DNA of 60,669 nucleotides from an uncultured Ignavibacteria bacterium (GCA_937974175.1 CALJIG010000114.1:1-60669), one strand, 5' to 3'; counted from the first letter of the stretch, positions 38,239 through 47,763 are shown. Notes: generated from the letters alone by a model not told the origin. Translations and numbers: made by a program.

Positions 38239-39155
38239 TTGTTTGATTTTAATTTAGCGCGTAGATATTTCTTCATCAGGCTTTCAAGTTTAGTTTTATC
38301 TTTCTTACTTATACTACGTTTCTTCTCTGCAAGTTCTGCCGCAATGATACCAAAATTAAGGTATAACGCAGTGAGGACAGGGTCAACTTTTTTTAATTCT
38401 TTTATATGCTTTTCTATAATTGCTGTATCATTTCTGTCTATTGGACCCGTCAGAGATTTTACTATCCCCTGCCTGTTAATATTCTCCAGAGTATTTTTTA
38501 TGATTGGTTCGTATATCTCGTAAGTCTTCTTTTCATCTGCACCGATTTCTCTTATTATTTTTGATGCCGCATATATTAACCCGATAAGATAATTTGAAGT
38601 TACAACTGATGCAACATGATATAAGTGCTTCTTCTTTGGATTAACTATTATATAATTAGAATGAAAATCTTCAGCTATTTTTTTCACATAACCGCATGCA
38701 TTTTTTCCGCCTTCAACTCCAAAATAAATATTTTCAACTAAAGAACTATTCTTGGTAACTTCACTGAATGTTTGTATTGGATGAAATGAAGCACAATTTG
38801 TTTGCGCAATTCTCAGTTTTTTAAAAACATCCGATGATAAAGAACCTGATATGTGAATGAATAGCTTTTTTCTTAAATCAATTTTCATTTTACTGATTTC
38901 TTCAACAACAGAAGTTATATGGGCATCCTGCGTCATTATAAAAATCACATCTGATTGATTGATAAAATCACTTTCAATCTTTAAAGAACATTGAACTTTA
39001 TTTCGCTCTAAATCTTTTGAAAGAACCTTTTCTTTTCTTAGGTTTCTATCTGAAACAAATTTTAAAGCATATTTCTTTTTAAAGAATTCATAAACAAAAG
39101 ATGAGCCGACTTTTCCTGCGCCAATTATATATATTTTTTTTGCTTTAAAATTCAT
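38235..39155 (-). CDS. Rossmann/DUF2520 domain protein (putative NAD(P)-dependent oxidoreductase)
   Basis: 306 residues. The N-terminal NAD(P) motif is YIIGAGKVGSSFVYEFF (GxGxxG). The segment CASFHPIQTFS and the following about 130-residue all-helical part (NYLIGLIYAASKII, LTGPIDRNDTAIIEKHI) are typical of DUF2520, a family related to pyrroline-5-carboxylate reductase. The substrate is unknown. It overlaps dtd by 4 bp and is translationally coupled within the operon. Confidence 0.88.
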   Translation of the reverse strand: MNFKAKKIYIIGAGKVGSSFVYEFFKKKYALKFVSDRNLRKEKVLSKDLERNKVQCSLKIESDFINQSDVIFIMTQDAHITSVVEEISKMKIDLRKKLFIHISGSLSSDVFKKLRIAQTNCASFHPIQTFSEVTKNSSLVENIYFGVEGGKNACGYVKKIAEDFHSNYIIVNPKKKHLYHVASVVTSNYLIGLIYAASKIIREIGADEKKTYEIYEPIIKNTLENINRQGIVKSLTGPIDRNDTAIIEKHIKELKKVDPVLTALYLNFGIIAAELAEKKRSISKKDKTKLESLMKKYLRAKLKSNK

Positions 39156-39598
39156 CTCTCTAAAATTATTGTAACAGGTCCGTCATTCAACAACTCAACT
39201 TTCATATCGGCTGCAAATACACCGGATTTTATTTTAGTTTCCTTATACATAATTTTCATTTCAGATATCATTTTCTCGTATAGTGCATTTGCCCGTTCAG
39301 GCTTCTCTGCCTGAACAAAACTCGGCCTGTTTCCGCTTTTACCGTTATCAGCACACAAGGTAAATTGAGAAATCACCATAACTTCTCCATCAATATCTTT
39401 TACGCTTAAGTTCATTTTATCCTGTTCATCGGAAAAAATTCTAAGATCAATAATCTTTTTTGAAAGATACTTTACCTGCTCCTCATTGTCACCGCTTTTC
39501 ACTCCCAGTAGAATCAAAAGACCTTTGCTAATCTCACTGTGAATTTTACCGCCAATTGTTACTGATGTCTTTGTAACACGCTGTATAACTGCAATCAT
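39152..39598 (-). CDS. dtd: D-aminoacyl-tRNA deacylase
   Basis: 148 residues, standard length. It begins MIAVIQRVTKTSVTIGG and has the catalytic block SQFTLCADNGKSGNRPSF and the Gly-cisPro motif NDGPVTIILE at the C-terminus. The Cys in QFTLC replaces the more common Tyr or Leu, probably neutral. It removes D-amino acids and Gly from mischarged tRNA. It overlaps its neighbours by 4 bp on both sides. Confidence 0.97.
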   Translation of the reverse strand: MIAVIQRVTKTSVTIGGKIHSEISKGLLILLGVKSGDNEEQVKYLSKKIIDLRIFSDEQDKMNLSVKDIDGEVMVISQFTLCADNGKSGNRPSFVQAEKPERANALYEKMISEMKIMYKETKIKSGVFAADMKVELLNDGPVTIILER

Positions 39599-40476
39599 TT
39601 ACTTACCTCAAGCACTCTGTCGTTATCACTATAGTCTTTAAAGAATTTCCCTGTAATATTAGGGAAATCTTTTAGCAAATTCTCCAGATTTTTTTTCTGA
39701 TTATAGGCAATCTCAAAAAAGAGTTTTCCCGTAATTACCGGACTCGAATATAAACCTAAAATTTTTCTGTAAAAAGTTAAGCCGTCTTTATAATCTGTTA
39801 AAGAAATCGTCGGTTCATACTTATTTACTTCTTCGTTCAACCCTTCAAATTCTGTGTAAGGTATATACGGAGGATTCGATACTATGTAATCTATATCTTT
39901 ATTGAATGTATCAATCTCAAAAATATCCTTTTCTACAAAAGAAATTTTTTCATTGCTGCCTTCAATCTTTTCCAGATTATATGCTGCAACATCTAAAGCA
40001 TCTTTAGAAATATCTATAGCGACAATATTATATTTCATTTCAAGTTCATCAAGCTTCTTGCCTAAAGCAATTGATATACATCCTGAGCCGGTTCCTATTT
40101 CCAGAATACTTAAATTATCCTTTGGATTATTTTTAATATCCTCTATTACTTTCTCTACAAGTATTTCTGTTTCTTGCCTGGGAATTAATACATGTTCGTT
40201 TACTTTAAATCTATATCCGTAAAAATATGCATGACCTGTAATATACTGCAGCGGTTCATGGTTTAATCTTCTTTTAAACCACTCCCTATACAGATCCAGC
40301 TCATTCTTTGTAAGAGGCTTTTCAAAATCCAGATACAGCTTCACCCTGTCACAATCCAAAACTTCGCAGAGCATCAGCTCCACATTCAATCTCGGGTTCG
40401 TTATATTTTTTTTTACTAAAAGCTCCGTTGAAGATTTTATTATATCAAGTACAGTAGGGTTTGAAATTCTTTCCAT
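39595..40476 (-). CDS. prmC: peptide chain release factor N5-glutamine methyltransferase
   Basis: 293 residues. The N-terminal helical domain contains LLCEVLDCDR-like and EPLQYITGHAYFYGYRF blocks. Then come the SAM motif ILEIGTGSGCISIAL and the catalytic N201-PPY204 (YIVSNPPYIPY). It methylates the GGQ glutamine of RF1/RF2. It is usually next to prfA, but here it lies between dtd and the amidohydrolase-like gene. Confidence 0.97.
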   Translation of the reverse strand: MERISNPTVLDIIKSSTELLVKKNITNPRLNVELMLCEVLDCDRVKLYLDFEKPLTKNELDLYREWFKRRLNHEPLQYITGHAYFYGYRFKVNEHVLIPRQETEILVEKVIEDIKNNPKDNLSILEIGTGSGCISIALGKKLDELEMKYNIVAIDISKDALDVAAYNLEKIEGSNEKISFVEKDIFEIDTFNKDIDYIVSNPPYIPYTEFEGLNEEVNKYEPTISLTDYKDGLTFYRKILGLYSSPVITGKLFFEIAYNQKKNLENLLKDFPNITGKFFKDYSDNDRVLEVSK

Positions 40477-40479
40477 CTT

Positions 40480-42153
40480 TTATTTGCCGGCGTTCATTGA
40501 ATCATAAACAACTTTACCGTTAATTATTGTCATTAAAACTTTTGTATCTAATAATTTTTTAGGATCAGGTCCGAATATATCATTGGAAATCACCACCATA
40601 TCACAAAACTTATCCTTCTCTATGCTTCCTTTAATACTTTCTTCAAATGAAGCAAAAGCTGCATAAGTGGTGTATGTTCTTAATGCCTCTATCATGGTAA
40701 GTTTTTGCTCGGCTCCGGGCAATGACATTACTGTATCTAACATCTGTCTTGTTGTGAGATAATACATCTGAACAAAGGGATTGATCTGATTGAATGGAAA
40801 CTCAGAGCCTGTCAGAATATACCCTGACGACTTTAAAATTGAATTCCAAAGCCCCGCCTTTTTACTGACGTCCGGATTTATAAGCTGCGGTATCAAAGGC
40901 ATATCTGATATACTCTTTTCAGGATTTACACTTGTAAGCACTTTCAAATCTCTCAATCTGTTAACATCATTCGGCTCTGTAAATTCCACCGAGCTTAATA
41001 TAGTTCTGTGGTCTTTAAGATTTTTTTCTTTAATTACTTTTTCAATAGTATTTAACACTCCATTAAATGCTCTATCACCAACTGTTTTCACGGTGAACTG
41101 AAAATTCTTATCAGATGCCTGTCTGAAAACTTTCTCTACCTCAAATTCATCACTGTATGGAATTTTTCTTTTCGGCTCTTCTTTATAATCATCTTTCATT
41201 GCAGCATCCTGAATCTCAAATGCTCCGTCGTAATCGAGACAAACTGAACGCACAGTCAGCTTATCTTTATAATTTACTTCAATACCTTTCTTTAAATAAT
41301 CTTCAAATAATTTATCATTCCCTGTAAGGATTGCATACATCCTTATAGGAAAATTTCCTTTATCTATCAGTTCTTTAAAAACTTCAATACCGCCTTCAGC
41401 AATATTTCTATCGTGTACTTCAGTTATTCCGTATTTCAAAAGTTCGTATGCGCCGCGCTGCACTTGAGTTGCCATCTCATCATGCGACTGCTCCGGAAGT
41501 TTTTCTCTTATGAGAAGAACTGCTGCATCATAGAAAGTTCCGTCAAGCTCACCTTTTTCATCCTTGCCGATTTCGCCGCCGGGAGGATTAGGAATATTTT
41601 TATCTATGCCTAATATTGTAAGCATCTTGGAATTCACAAAAGCGAAATCCATATTATAATTCACAACGTAAATTCCGTTATCTTTTGATAATGAGTCAAG
41701 GAAAAATTTATTTATCCTGCTTGCCTCTGCATCAGAAATATAAAAATCATTCAAACCAAAGCAGCCCAGAATTTCATTTCCTTTCAGAGTTTTAACTCTT
41801 TCGGAAATTGCCTGTTTAACTTCGGCTAAATTTTTTGAATAAAATAAATTTACAAAGTTAAGATTTTGTGAGAAATCTATTATCGAACCGTTTGCATCAA
41901 TTAATCCCGGAATAACAACTGCGCCTTTCAAATCAATAACATTTCCGCTGCCGTATTTATCTGAAATTGCTTTCGTTGTACCAGTTTCAAGTATCTTTCC
42001 CTCTTTCACAGCAACGGCTTCAACAATAGTATTATTGTTATCCATTGTGTAAATTTTTCCGTTGATATAAACTGTATCAGGCTTTTTTGAACATGAAGAT
42101 AAAGTCAGAATTAATAAGAATATAGCTGCAGTATTTAGAATTTTTTTCACCAT
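40480..42153 (-). CDS. YtcJ-like amidohydrolase lipoprotein lacking metal ligands
   Basis: 557 residues with a lipobox (LTLSSC, C21). The fold is that of the amidohydrolase-3/YtcJ family (VYINGKIYTMDNNN, AVAVKEGKILETG, VVIPGLIDA, GDRAFNGVL, TTRQMLD, FCDMVVISNDIF). The metal-binding residues are replaced: the HxH after PGLIDA is N88-G-S90, the His before GDRA is K356, the RIEH-type His is S388, and the Asp of GSDWP is E451. It is therefore probably not a metal hydrolase. It is the first gene of the five-gene operon with prmC 3 bp downstream. Confidence 0.85.
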   Translation of the reverse strand: MVKKILNTAAIFLLILTLSSCSKKPDTVYINGKIYTMDNNNTIVEAVAVKEGKILETGTTKAISDKYGSGNVIDLKGAVVIPGLIDANGSIIDFSQNLNFVNLFYSKNLAEVKQAISERVKTLKGNEILGCFGLNDFYISDAEASRINKFFLDSLSKDNGIYVVNYNMDFAFVNSKMLTILGIDKNIPNPPGGEIGKDEKGELDGTFYDAAVLLIREKLPEQSHDEMATQVQRGAYELLKYGITEVHDRNIAEGGIEVFKELIDKGNFPIRMYAILTGNDKLFEDYLKKGIEVNYKDKLTVRSVCLDYDGAFEIQDAAMKDDYKEEPKRKIPYSDEFEVEKVFRQASDKNFQFTVKTVGDRAFNGVLNTIEKVIKEKNLKDHRTILSSVEFTEPNDVNRLRDLKVLTSVNPEKSISDMPLIPQLINPDVSKKAGLWNSILKSSGYILTGSEFPFNQINPFVQMYYLTTRQMLDTVMSLPGAEQKLTMIEALRTYTTYAAFASFEESIKGSIEKDKFCDMVVISNDIFGPDPKKLLDTKVLMTIINGKVVYDSMNAGK

Positions 42154-42244
42154 TTATATTTATTTAAAGTATAATACTAATTTCGGATTTTAATTAAAAT
42201 TTAATAATTTCTAGAGGGAAATTCGCAGATTTTAAGAAAGGTTT

Positions 42245-43159
42245 TTATTTTTTCATTTCTGAAATTACTGCCCGCAGCCGTTTGAATTCTTCAGTTATTC
42301 TTGAAGCGTTAATCTGCCCGACGAATTGTTCTCCTGCATTCAAAGCTTTTCCGGCATTAACGGCATCATTGATATCTATATATACCAGTGCAATCAGAAT
42401 ATAAGTTTCGCAAAGCAGAAGCAAACTGTTCTGCCTTAAATATATATCCAGGACTTCTTCATATATGTTTAAAGCTTCGGAATATTTTCTTTCAGCATGC
42501 TTTATCAATCCCAGTATATTTTTTGCAAAGGCCAGGCTTTCTTCATCTTTAAAGGTTTCTGTATATTTCTTTTTTATTTCAATCGCCCTAGTAATATATT
42601 CAGAAGCGAGTTCGATATTTTTAAGATTTTTTTCCGTTACAGCCAGATTTGTGTAAGTTGCACCTAAGCTTTTTACATCATTTATTTTTTCTTTTATCGG
42701 GACTGACATAAGATAATATTTCTTCGCTGAACTAAAATCATCCATAGAGTAATATAAATTTCCAAGGTTATTCAGTACTTTTGCATGCACACTGTCATTT
42801 TGAAATTTTTCAGCTAAATTTAAACTCTTTTCCATATAAGCCAAAGCCTCGTTAAAATTACCAAGATAATTATAGTTCATTCCTAAAAGGCTCAGTGTAT
42901 TTATTTGTGATTCCATATTTTCCAGCTGTGTATAAATTTTCAATGCCGATTTTAGATTTTTTATGCTCTCTTCATAATTGCCCAAAACAATATAAACTCT
43001 TCCCAGCTGAAATAATGTTAAGGCTTCACCTTCAATATATTTTACATCCTGGGCCTGCTTTAATGCCCTTAGAAATGTATCCAATGCGATTTCAGGAGAA
43101 TTTGCAACAACAGAAACTGCCCGCCTAATAAGTTTATCTATCTTTTGATTATCGGTCAA
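42245..43159 (-). CDS. tetratricopeptide repeat protein
   Basis: 304 residues without a signal peptide. At least five TPR/Sel-like helical pairs are visible, spaced at about 40 residues (ALTLFQLGRVYIVLGNYEESIKN, TLSLLGMNYNYLGNFNEALAYM, VLNNLGNLYYSMDDFSSAKKYY, TYTNLAVTEKNLKNIELASEYI, AKNILGLIKHAERKYSEAL). It is a cytoplasmic scaffold of unknown partner and is divergent from the tRNA and the PAS/Hpt-like gene. Confidence 0.88.
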   Translation of the reverse strand: MTDNQKIDKLIRRAVSVVANSPEIALDTFLRALKQAQDVKYIEGEALTLFQLGRVYIVLGNYEESIKNLKSALKIYTQLENMESQINTLSLLGMNYNYLGNFNEALAYMEKSLNLAEKFQNDSVHAKVLNNLGNLYYSMDDFSSAKKYYLMSVPIKEKINDVKSLGATYTNLAVTEKNLKNIELASEYITRAIEIKKKYTETFKDEESLAFAKNILGLIKHAERKYSEALNIYEEVLDIYLRQNSLLLLCETYILIALVYIDINDAVNAGKALNAGEQFVGQINASRITEEFKRLRAVISEMKK

Positions 43160-43256
43160 AATTGCTTAAAACATTAAATTTAGTACTTATTCAAAAATAC
43201 CTTATTAAAAATCTACAATCATCGCAATATTTTACCACATATTCGTAATTTCTCCC

Positions 43257-43285
43257 TTGAGAAAATTTTAAAAAATGAGTATCTT
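43257..43285 (+). promoter_or_regulatory. sigma70-like promoter of tRNA(CAT)
   Basis: -35 TTGAGA (43257-43262), 17-nt spacer, -10 TATCTT (43280-43285), 9 nt before tRNA base 1. It matches the layout at the other tRNA. Confidence 0.7.
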
Positions 43286-43294
43286 GTTAATTCT

Positions 43295-43368
43295 GCCGGA
43301 GTAGCTCAGGTGGTTAGAGCGTCGGAATCATAATCCGCAGGTCGGGGGTTCAAGTCCCTCCTCCGGTA
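43295..43368 (+). tRNA. tRNA-Met (CAT), probably elongator
   Basis: 74 nt with acceptor GCCGGAG/CTCCGGT (G1-T72 wobble), D-arm with AGCTCAGGTGGTTAGAGC, anticodon loop ATCATAA (CAT) and T-arm GGGGG-TTCAAGT-CCCTC. The acceptor is fully paired and the anticodon stem lacks the three G-C initiator pairs, so it is not fMet. A CAT tRNA can also be tRNA-Ile2 modified by TilS, which sequence reading alone cannot exclude. CCA is not encoded. Confidence 0.88.
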
Positions 43369-43438
43369 CACTTTTCTTCAATACTTTTTCCCTTATCACA
43401 ATCAACTTTAATTTGTATTTTAAAGCAATTAACCACAG

Positions 43439-46198
43439 GTGAAATTGAAAATACTTGCTTTAAGCCAGGATATATCTCTTCTGAATGTCATCGATTACAT
43501 TCTATATAAAGACAACAAAATTGTAAAATCCACATCTTTTGAAAATCTGGACGTTGAGCTGAACAGCTTCGATCTGATGATAATCGATTTACCTTACTGG
43601 CAGAGCAATTCCAATATAAATAAAGTTCTGCTGGCGCATAATAATATCCCGATAATTATTCTTACCGAAGATAAATCATCTCCCCTGATTTCAATTTTAA
43701 AAAATGATTTTCATGTAAGAACCGTACTTAAAGAACCTTTAAGCAAAAAAGAGTTAAAGGAAACAGTAAAAGAGCTTGGTAAAAAGAAAAAACATAAAAA
43801 AGATAAAGACAGAAGCGAAGAGATAATTGATAATTTTTATTCTTCACCCGTTGAAGATCTGGTGAATAAAAGTGAAGTTATATTTTTCAGAATAACGGAT
43901 TTACAGGAAAAGAGAATTGAGTTTATTTCAGATAATTTTAAAAATGTTTTAGGCTTAAATGATAACATTGGTAATCTTAAAGATCTGACAGATGAAAATG
44001 AAATCCCTTTTATATCACAATCAGAACCTTATTACACATTAGTATACAAATTAAAAAATAATTCTTCGTTTAAAGTTGTTAAAGAAACGGGGAAAGGAAT
44101 TTTTGATGCAAATAAATATCTCACGAATGTTGAAGGGACGATTGCTGACTACACTGAAACATATCTAAAGAACAAACTTCTGAAATTATTGACCGTGATT
44201 TTAAATTCCGAAAATTCCTTACTGGATACTTCAGAATTTATAAGAAGTATAATTCACAATTTCTCACAAGAAATCCCGAAAGAGCTTGTTCAGCTAAGTG
44301 TATTTTTTTCAAATAAAGATTTTTTCGCAAAAGACTTTCTCACTACGGATTTTCTCATAACAGGCGATATTAATTCTGAAGATAAAAAGCTTGGAGAAGT
44401 TCTTTTATTCTCTTTAAATAATAATTTTGATGAAATTCTGAAAGAGTTTGCAACAATTCTTGCGGCTATTATTTTTTATCGTTACCGGCTGGATAACATA
44501 AATGCAAAATACTCAGATGAGACTTCAAAATTAAATCAAAATTTATCTGCTGTTTCCACAAGACTCACTCAGGCAGAAACTGCATTCCATGATAAAGCAA
44601 GCTCATACGATAATCTGAACGAGTTATTCAGTTCAGCAATGAGAGATTTTAAAACCATTTCTTCAAAGCTGAACAGAACTGTAATTCTATTCGAAACAAA
44701 TGCTGACGGAAAATTTTTATCTGCTAATGAAAATTATTACCGGGCAGTAGCTACAGATAGAGCAGCACTTGCCGGAAAATATTTCGATGATATTTTTGAA
44801 AACACGAACTGGCAGAATTTCCAGTTTGAATTTTTTAATAATTCGAATCAGGAAATTTTACTAAAGCAAAAAAATAAAGAAGGCAAAGCTTTTTATTTCA
44901 GTTTTCATATTTCAAGGGAAGAAAGCGATAACGGATATAAATTTGTTTTCTACGGCAAGGATAAAACAGAGGCGAAGTCTCTTGAAATTGAATTGGGCAA
45001 GCAGATCAGTGAGTACAACTCTAAAGTTACTGAGCTTATAGATGCGAAAAAAGCAAACGAATTGCTTTGGGAAGAAATGAATACTCTTAAAGAAGAGATG
45101 AAAACAAAAGATGAAGTAATTAAAAAACAGGAAAAGAAATTATTAAAAACTGAAGAAGACTTAAAAGAAAAACAGGCGCAGATAAATACTAAACAAACCG
45201 AACCTGAATACAACCTCGATAAACCCGAAGCTGAAGAAATTTTTAAAGAAGATATAGAACAAAAGATTGAAGAAGCAAAAGAAGTTATTGAAGAGACTAA
45301 GGACGAGAACGAAGCGATATTTAAAAATCTAAGAGGCATCGATTTTAAAATCGGGCTGGCAAATGCATACGATAACATAGATACGTATAATGAAATTCTT
45401 GTAAATTTTGAAAACGATTATGACGGGTTTACAAATGATATTAAAGGAATGTACCTCGTAAATGACAACGAATATGTAAAATCAAGACTGCTTACTTTAG
45501 CGGAAGAATCAAAATATATCGGCGCAGAAGATCTGGAAAAATCAGCGCACCTTTTCCATGATAAACTGAATGATAACAAAATAAACAACTTCGATTTTGA
45601 ACTGTCAGTCTTAGGAGTGCATCTGAATTTCACTCTGGAATCAATCAGAAAATATAAGGATGAGTATTCATTGCTTGACCCAAAACCGAAAAATGAAGAG
45701 GAAGAAGTTGTAATTGAAAATAATTTATCACAAGAATTAGTAAACGAACCGGAAGTATTTGATACCTTTGCTGAAAGTAAAGTTGAAGATGAAGTTGTTG
45801 AACAGCCAAAATTAACCATCAGCCTTGCCCCGGAAAAAATTGAAGCACCTCAGAATGTGACAGAAGAATTTGTATCAGAAGATATTGTTGAAGAAAATAA
45901 ATCTATAGAAGATATCACGGAAGAAATTCATTCACAGGATGAATCTGAGGAAGTGATTAAAACTGAAATGATTGAGGCTAATAAGCAGCCTGATTCTGCT
46001 TTTGCTATACTCATTAAAGATATGAGACAATCAATTGAGAACTCCGAAGATATCTCTGTATTAAAAGAAAAACTTTTCAAGTTAAAATTTGAAAACAGTG
46101 ACTTCAGTAATATTGAAAAAATAGAAGCATTGGAATCCGGCATTGAAAGCGGAGATCGCAGTGCAGCAATTACTATTCTTGCTGAGTTAAAATTTTAA
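43439..46198 (+). CDS. receiver-like/PAS/Hpt-like signalling protein
   Basis: 919 residues from a GTG start. Residues 1 to about 115 resemble a CheY receiver with D50 (MIIDLPYW) as candidate phosphate acceptor, then IILTED and VLKEPL. A PAS-like segment lies at about 150-245 and a second PAS domain at about 410-510 (VILFETNADGKFLSANENYYRAV). A coiled coil (about 510-625) is rich in K, E and Q. Residues about 635-730 look like an Hpt helical bundle (IDFKIGLANAYDNIDTYNEIL, LAEESKYIGAEDLEKSAH), but the phospho-His position is L685. A long acidic tail and a small helical domain end the protein. No kinase (HATPase) domain is present. Confidence 0.7.
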   Translation: MKLKILALSQDISLLNVIDYILYKDNKIVKSTSFENLDVELNSFDLMIIDLPYWQSNSNINKVLLAHNNIPIIILTEDKSSPLISILKNDFHVRTVLKEPLSKKELKETVKELGKKKKHKKDKDRSEEIIDNFYSSPVEDLVNKSEVIFFRITDLQEKRIEFISDNFKNVLGLNDNIGNLKDLTDENEIPFISQSEPYYTLVYKLKNNSSFKVVKETGKGIFDANKYLTNVEGTIADYTETYLKNKLLKLLTVILNSENSLLDTSEFIRSIIHNFSQEIPKELVQLSVFFSNKDFFAKDFLTTDFLITGDINSEDKKLGEVLLFSLNNNFDEILKEFATILAAIIFYRYRLDNINAKYSDETSKLNQNLSAVSTRLTQAETAFHDKASSYDNLNELFSSAMRDFKTISSKLNRTVILFETNADGKFLSANENYYRAVATDRAALAGKYFDDIFENTNWQNFQFEFFNNSNQEILLKQKNKEGKAFYFSFHISREESDNGYKFVFYGKDKTEAKSLEIELGKQISEYNSKVTELIDAKKANELLWEEMNTLKEEMKTKDEVIKKQEKKLLKTEEDLKEKQAQINTKQTEPEYNLDKPEAEEIFKEDIEQKIEEAKEVIEETKDENEAIFKNLRGIDFKIGLANAYDNIDTYNEILVNFENDYDGFTNDIKGMYLVNDNEYVKSRLLTLAEESKYIGAEDLEKSAHLFHDKLNDNKINNFDFELSVLGVHLNFTLESIRKYKDEYSLLDPKPKNEEEEVVIENNLSQELVNEPEVFDTFAESKVEDEVVEQPKLTISLAPEKIEAPQNVTEEFVSEDIVEENKSIEDITEEIHSQDESEEVIKTEMIEANKQPDSAFAILIKDMRQSIENSEDISVLKEKLFKLKFENSDFSNIEKIEALESGIESGDRSAAITILAELKF

Positions 46199-46215
46199 TT
46201 AATTCTTAATCAAAA

Positions 46216-47730
46216 TCATTCTGCGTTTTCCGGCAAGCCCGGCTTTACAAAAATCACTTTTTCTTTCTCAAGTATTACTGTCCCCTCTCTGAATCCTTTT
46301 TTCTTTTTTACATATTTTCTTTCCGTATACGCCACAGGCACATTGCCGCCATTGCGCGCCTTGCTGTAATAAGCAGCTATTGACGCTGCTGATAAAATAT
46401 ATTTTTTATCTATTTCTTTTTTGTTCCCTGTTTTTAATACTGTATGTGAGCCGCTGAATCCCCGCACGTGAAACCACAAATCATTGTGCGCCGAGTAATG
46501 CATTGTCAGCAAATCGTTTGTTGCGCTATCCTTTCCAACCCATACTTCTAAATCCTCCGCAATTTTAAATTTCCTGAATTTATTCGTTTCATCATATCTA
46601 ATTTTTTCTTCTTTCACTGCTAATTTTCTTAAATTTTTATAATCTTCGTTATTTTTTATTAACTCAATTTCTTCTTCTATCTTCTTTTTCTGAGTTTCAG
46701 CATCAGCAAGTTTTTTTTCAATTAACTCAACCGAGCCTTTTTGTTTTTTATATTTCTCATAATAGTTTTTAGCATTTTCCTGTGGAGAAAGATTTTCTTT
46801 CAGCTTAATTGAAATCAATTCTGTTTCATCTTCTGCTTCAAATATTATATCGCCTTTTTTTATCTTCCATATATTCTCCATTATTTTATCGCCGTATAGC
46901 TTGTATTTGTGTGATTCACCTATGTTCTGCAGCTGAGTCTTCAGGCTTAATACATTTTTTTCGGACTGCTTCAGCTTTTTGCTTAGTCCGCTTAAAACTT
47001 CTTGCTTTGCTTCATTAAAATTCTTTTCTTTATTTCTGTATTTAATCCAGTTGAGAAGAAGAGCATTTATATTTTCACTTTCAGATTTTTCGTAGTCAAT
47101 TTCATTTGTTGCTTTACCCTCTATTTCAAAAAATGATGCAAAAATTTTTTCTCCTGCCCTGTATAAAAAATACTTCGGGGCTGAATATAATTCCTTCAGT
47201 TTATCTAAATCAGAAATATTTAAATAAGCCTCTTTGCCGAATTTACTTAGCTCTCTTTTCATCACATCGGTATCTTCCCTTTTATCAACAAAAATTTCGT
47301 TTATAGATTTACCGTTAAACTCTTTGTTATTCTTATAAGAGGTAAGAACCATTCCGTTCTCAATATAAAAACAGTTTTGTTTATTATTTACGAAGTTAAA
47401 AAGTAAGCATGAGCTGTCGTCAAAAAAAATGCTGATTAACCTGTCATCGTTTACCTGTGCAGTATAAGAAATTATTTTACCGGAGCATTCTTCCATTATA
47501 ACGGCAATATTCTTTGAAGGAAGAAAAAAATTATCTCTTTTTATTAAATATGTAAAATCATTTTCTATACTGAACTCAAGCATTATTTGTTTATCACCGC
47601 TCACACATTCTATATGCAGCCTGTCTTTTTCAAATGTACTTATACTTTGAATTTCAAATCCGGTCAGGACTTTATTTAAATACTCCGCCTGCTTTTCAAG
47701 TATGTAAAAATTATTTATTCGTGAAATCAT
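46216..47730 (-). CDS. rqcH: NFACT/RqcH-type ribosome quality control protein
   Basis: 504 residues from the ATG at 47730. A TTG nine bases upstream would add three residues. The NFACT-N domain is followed by helical and coiled-coil segments (about 230-370), then NFACT-R/DUF814 (FRKFKIAEDLEVWVGKDSAT, HNDLWFHVRGFSGSHTVL, AYYSKARNGGNVPVAYTE). The Asp-Arg pair needed for Ala tailing in Bacillus RqcH is present at D96-R97 (NDDRLIS). It binds peptidyl-tRNA on stalled 50S subunits and directs C-terminal alanine tails. It is convergent with the PAS/Hpt-like gene (17-bp gap). Confidence 0.9.
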   Translation of the reverse strand: MISRINNFYILEKQAEYLNKVLTGFEIQSISTFEKDRLHIECVSGDKQIMLEFSIENDFTYLIKRDNFFLPSKNIAVIMEECSGKIISYTAQVNDDRLISIFFDDSSCLLFNFVNNKQNCFYIENGMVLTSYKNNKEFNGKSINEIFVDKREDTDVMKRELSKFGKEAYLNISDLDKLKELYSAPKYFLYRAGEKIFASFFEIEGKATNEIDYEKSESENINALLLNWIKYRNKEKNFNEAKQEVLSGLSKKLKQSEKNVLSLKTQLQNIGESHKYKLYGDKIMENIWKIKKGDIIFEAEDETELISIKLKENLSPQENAKNYYEKYKKQKGSVELIEKKLADAETQKKKIEEEIELIKNNEDYKNLRKLAVKEEKIRYDETNKFRKFKIAEDLEVWVGKDSATNDLLTMHYSAHNDLWFHVRGFSGSHTVLKTGNKKEIDKKYILSAASIAAYYSKARNGGNVPVAYTERKYVKKKKGFREGTVILEKEKVIFVKPGLPENAE

Positions 47731-47763
47731 AGTAAACAATTTTGTTTATATGCTTAATAATTA

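Noticed and set aside
43295..43368. Second initiator tRNA
   Set aside because: The 1:72 pair is closed (G-T) and the three G-C anticodon-stem pairs are absent, so it is elongator Met or possibly Ile2.
44950..45378. Ser/Phe-rich 142-codon frame antisense to the PAS/Hpt-like gene
   Set aside because: Low-complexity translation is the expected antisense of a Lys/Glu-rich coiled coil.
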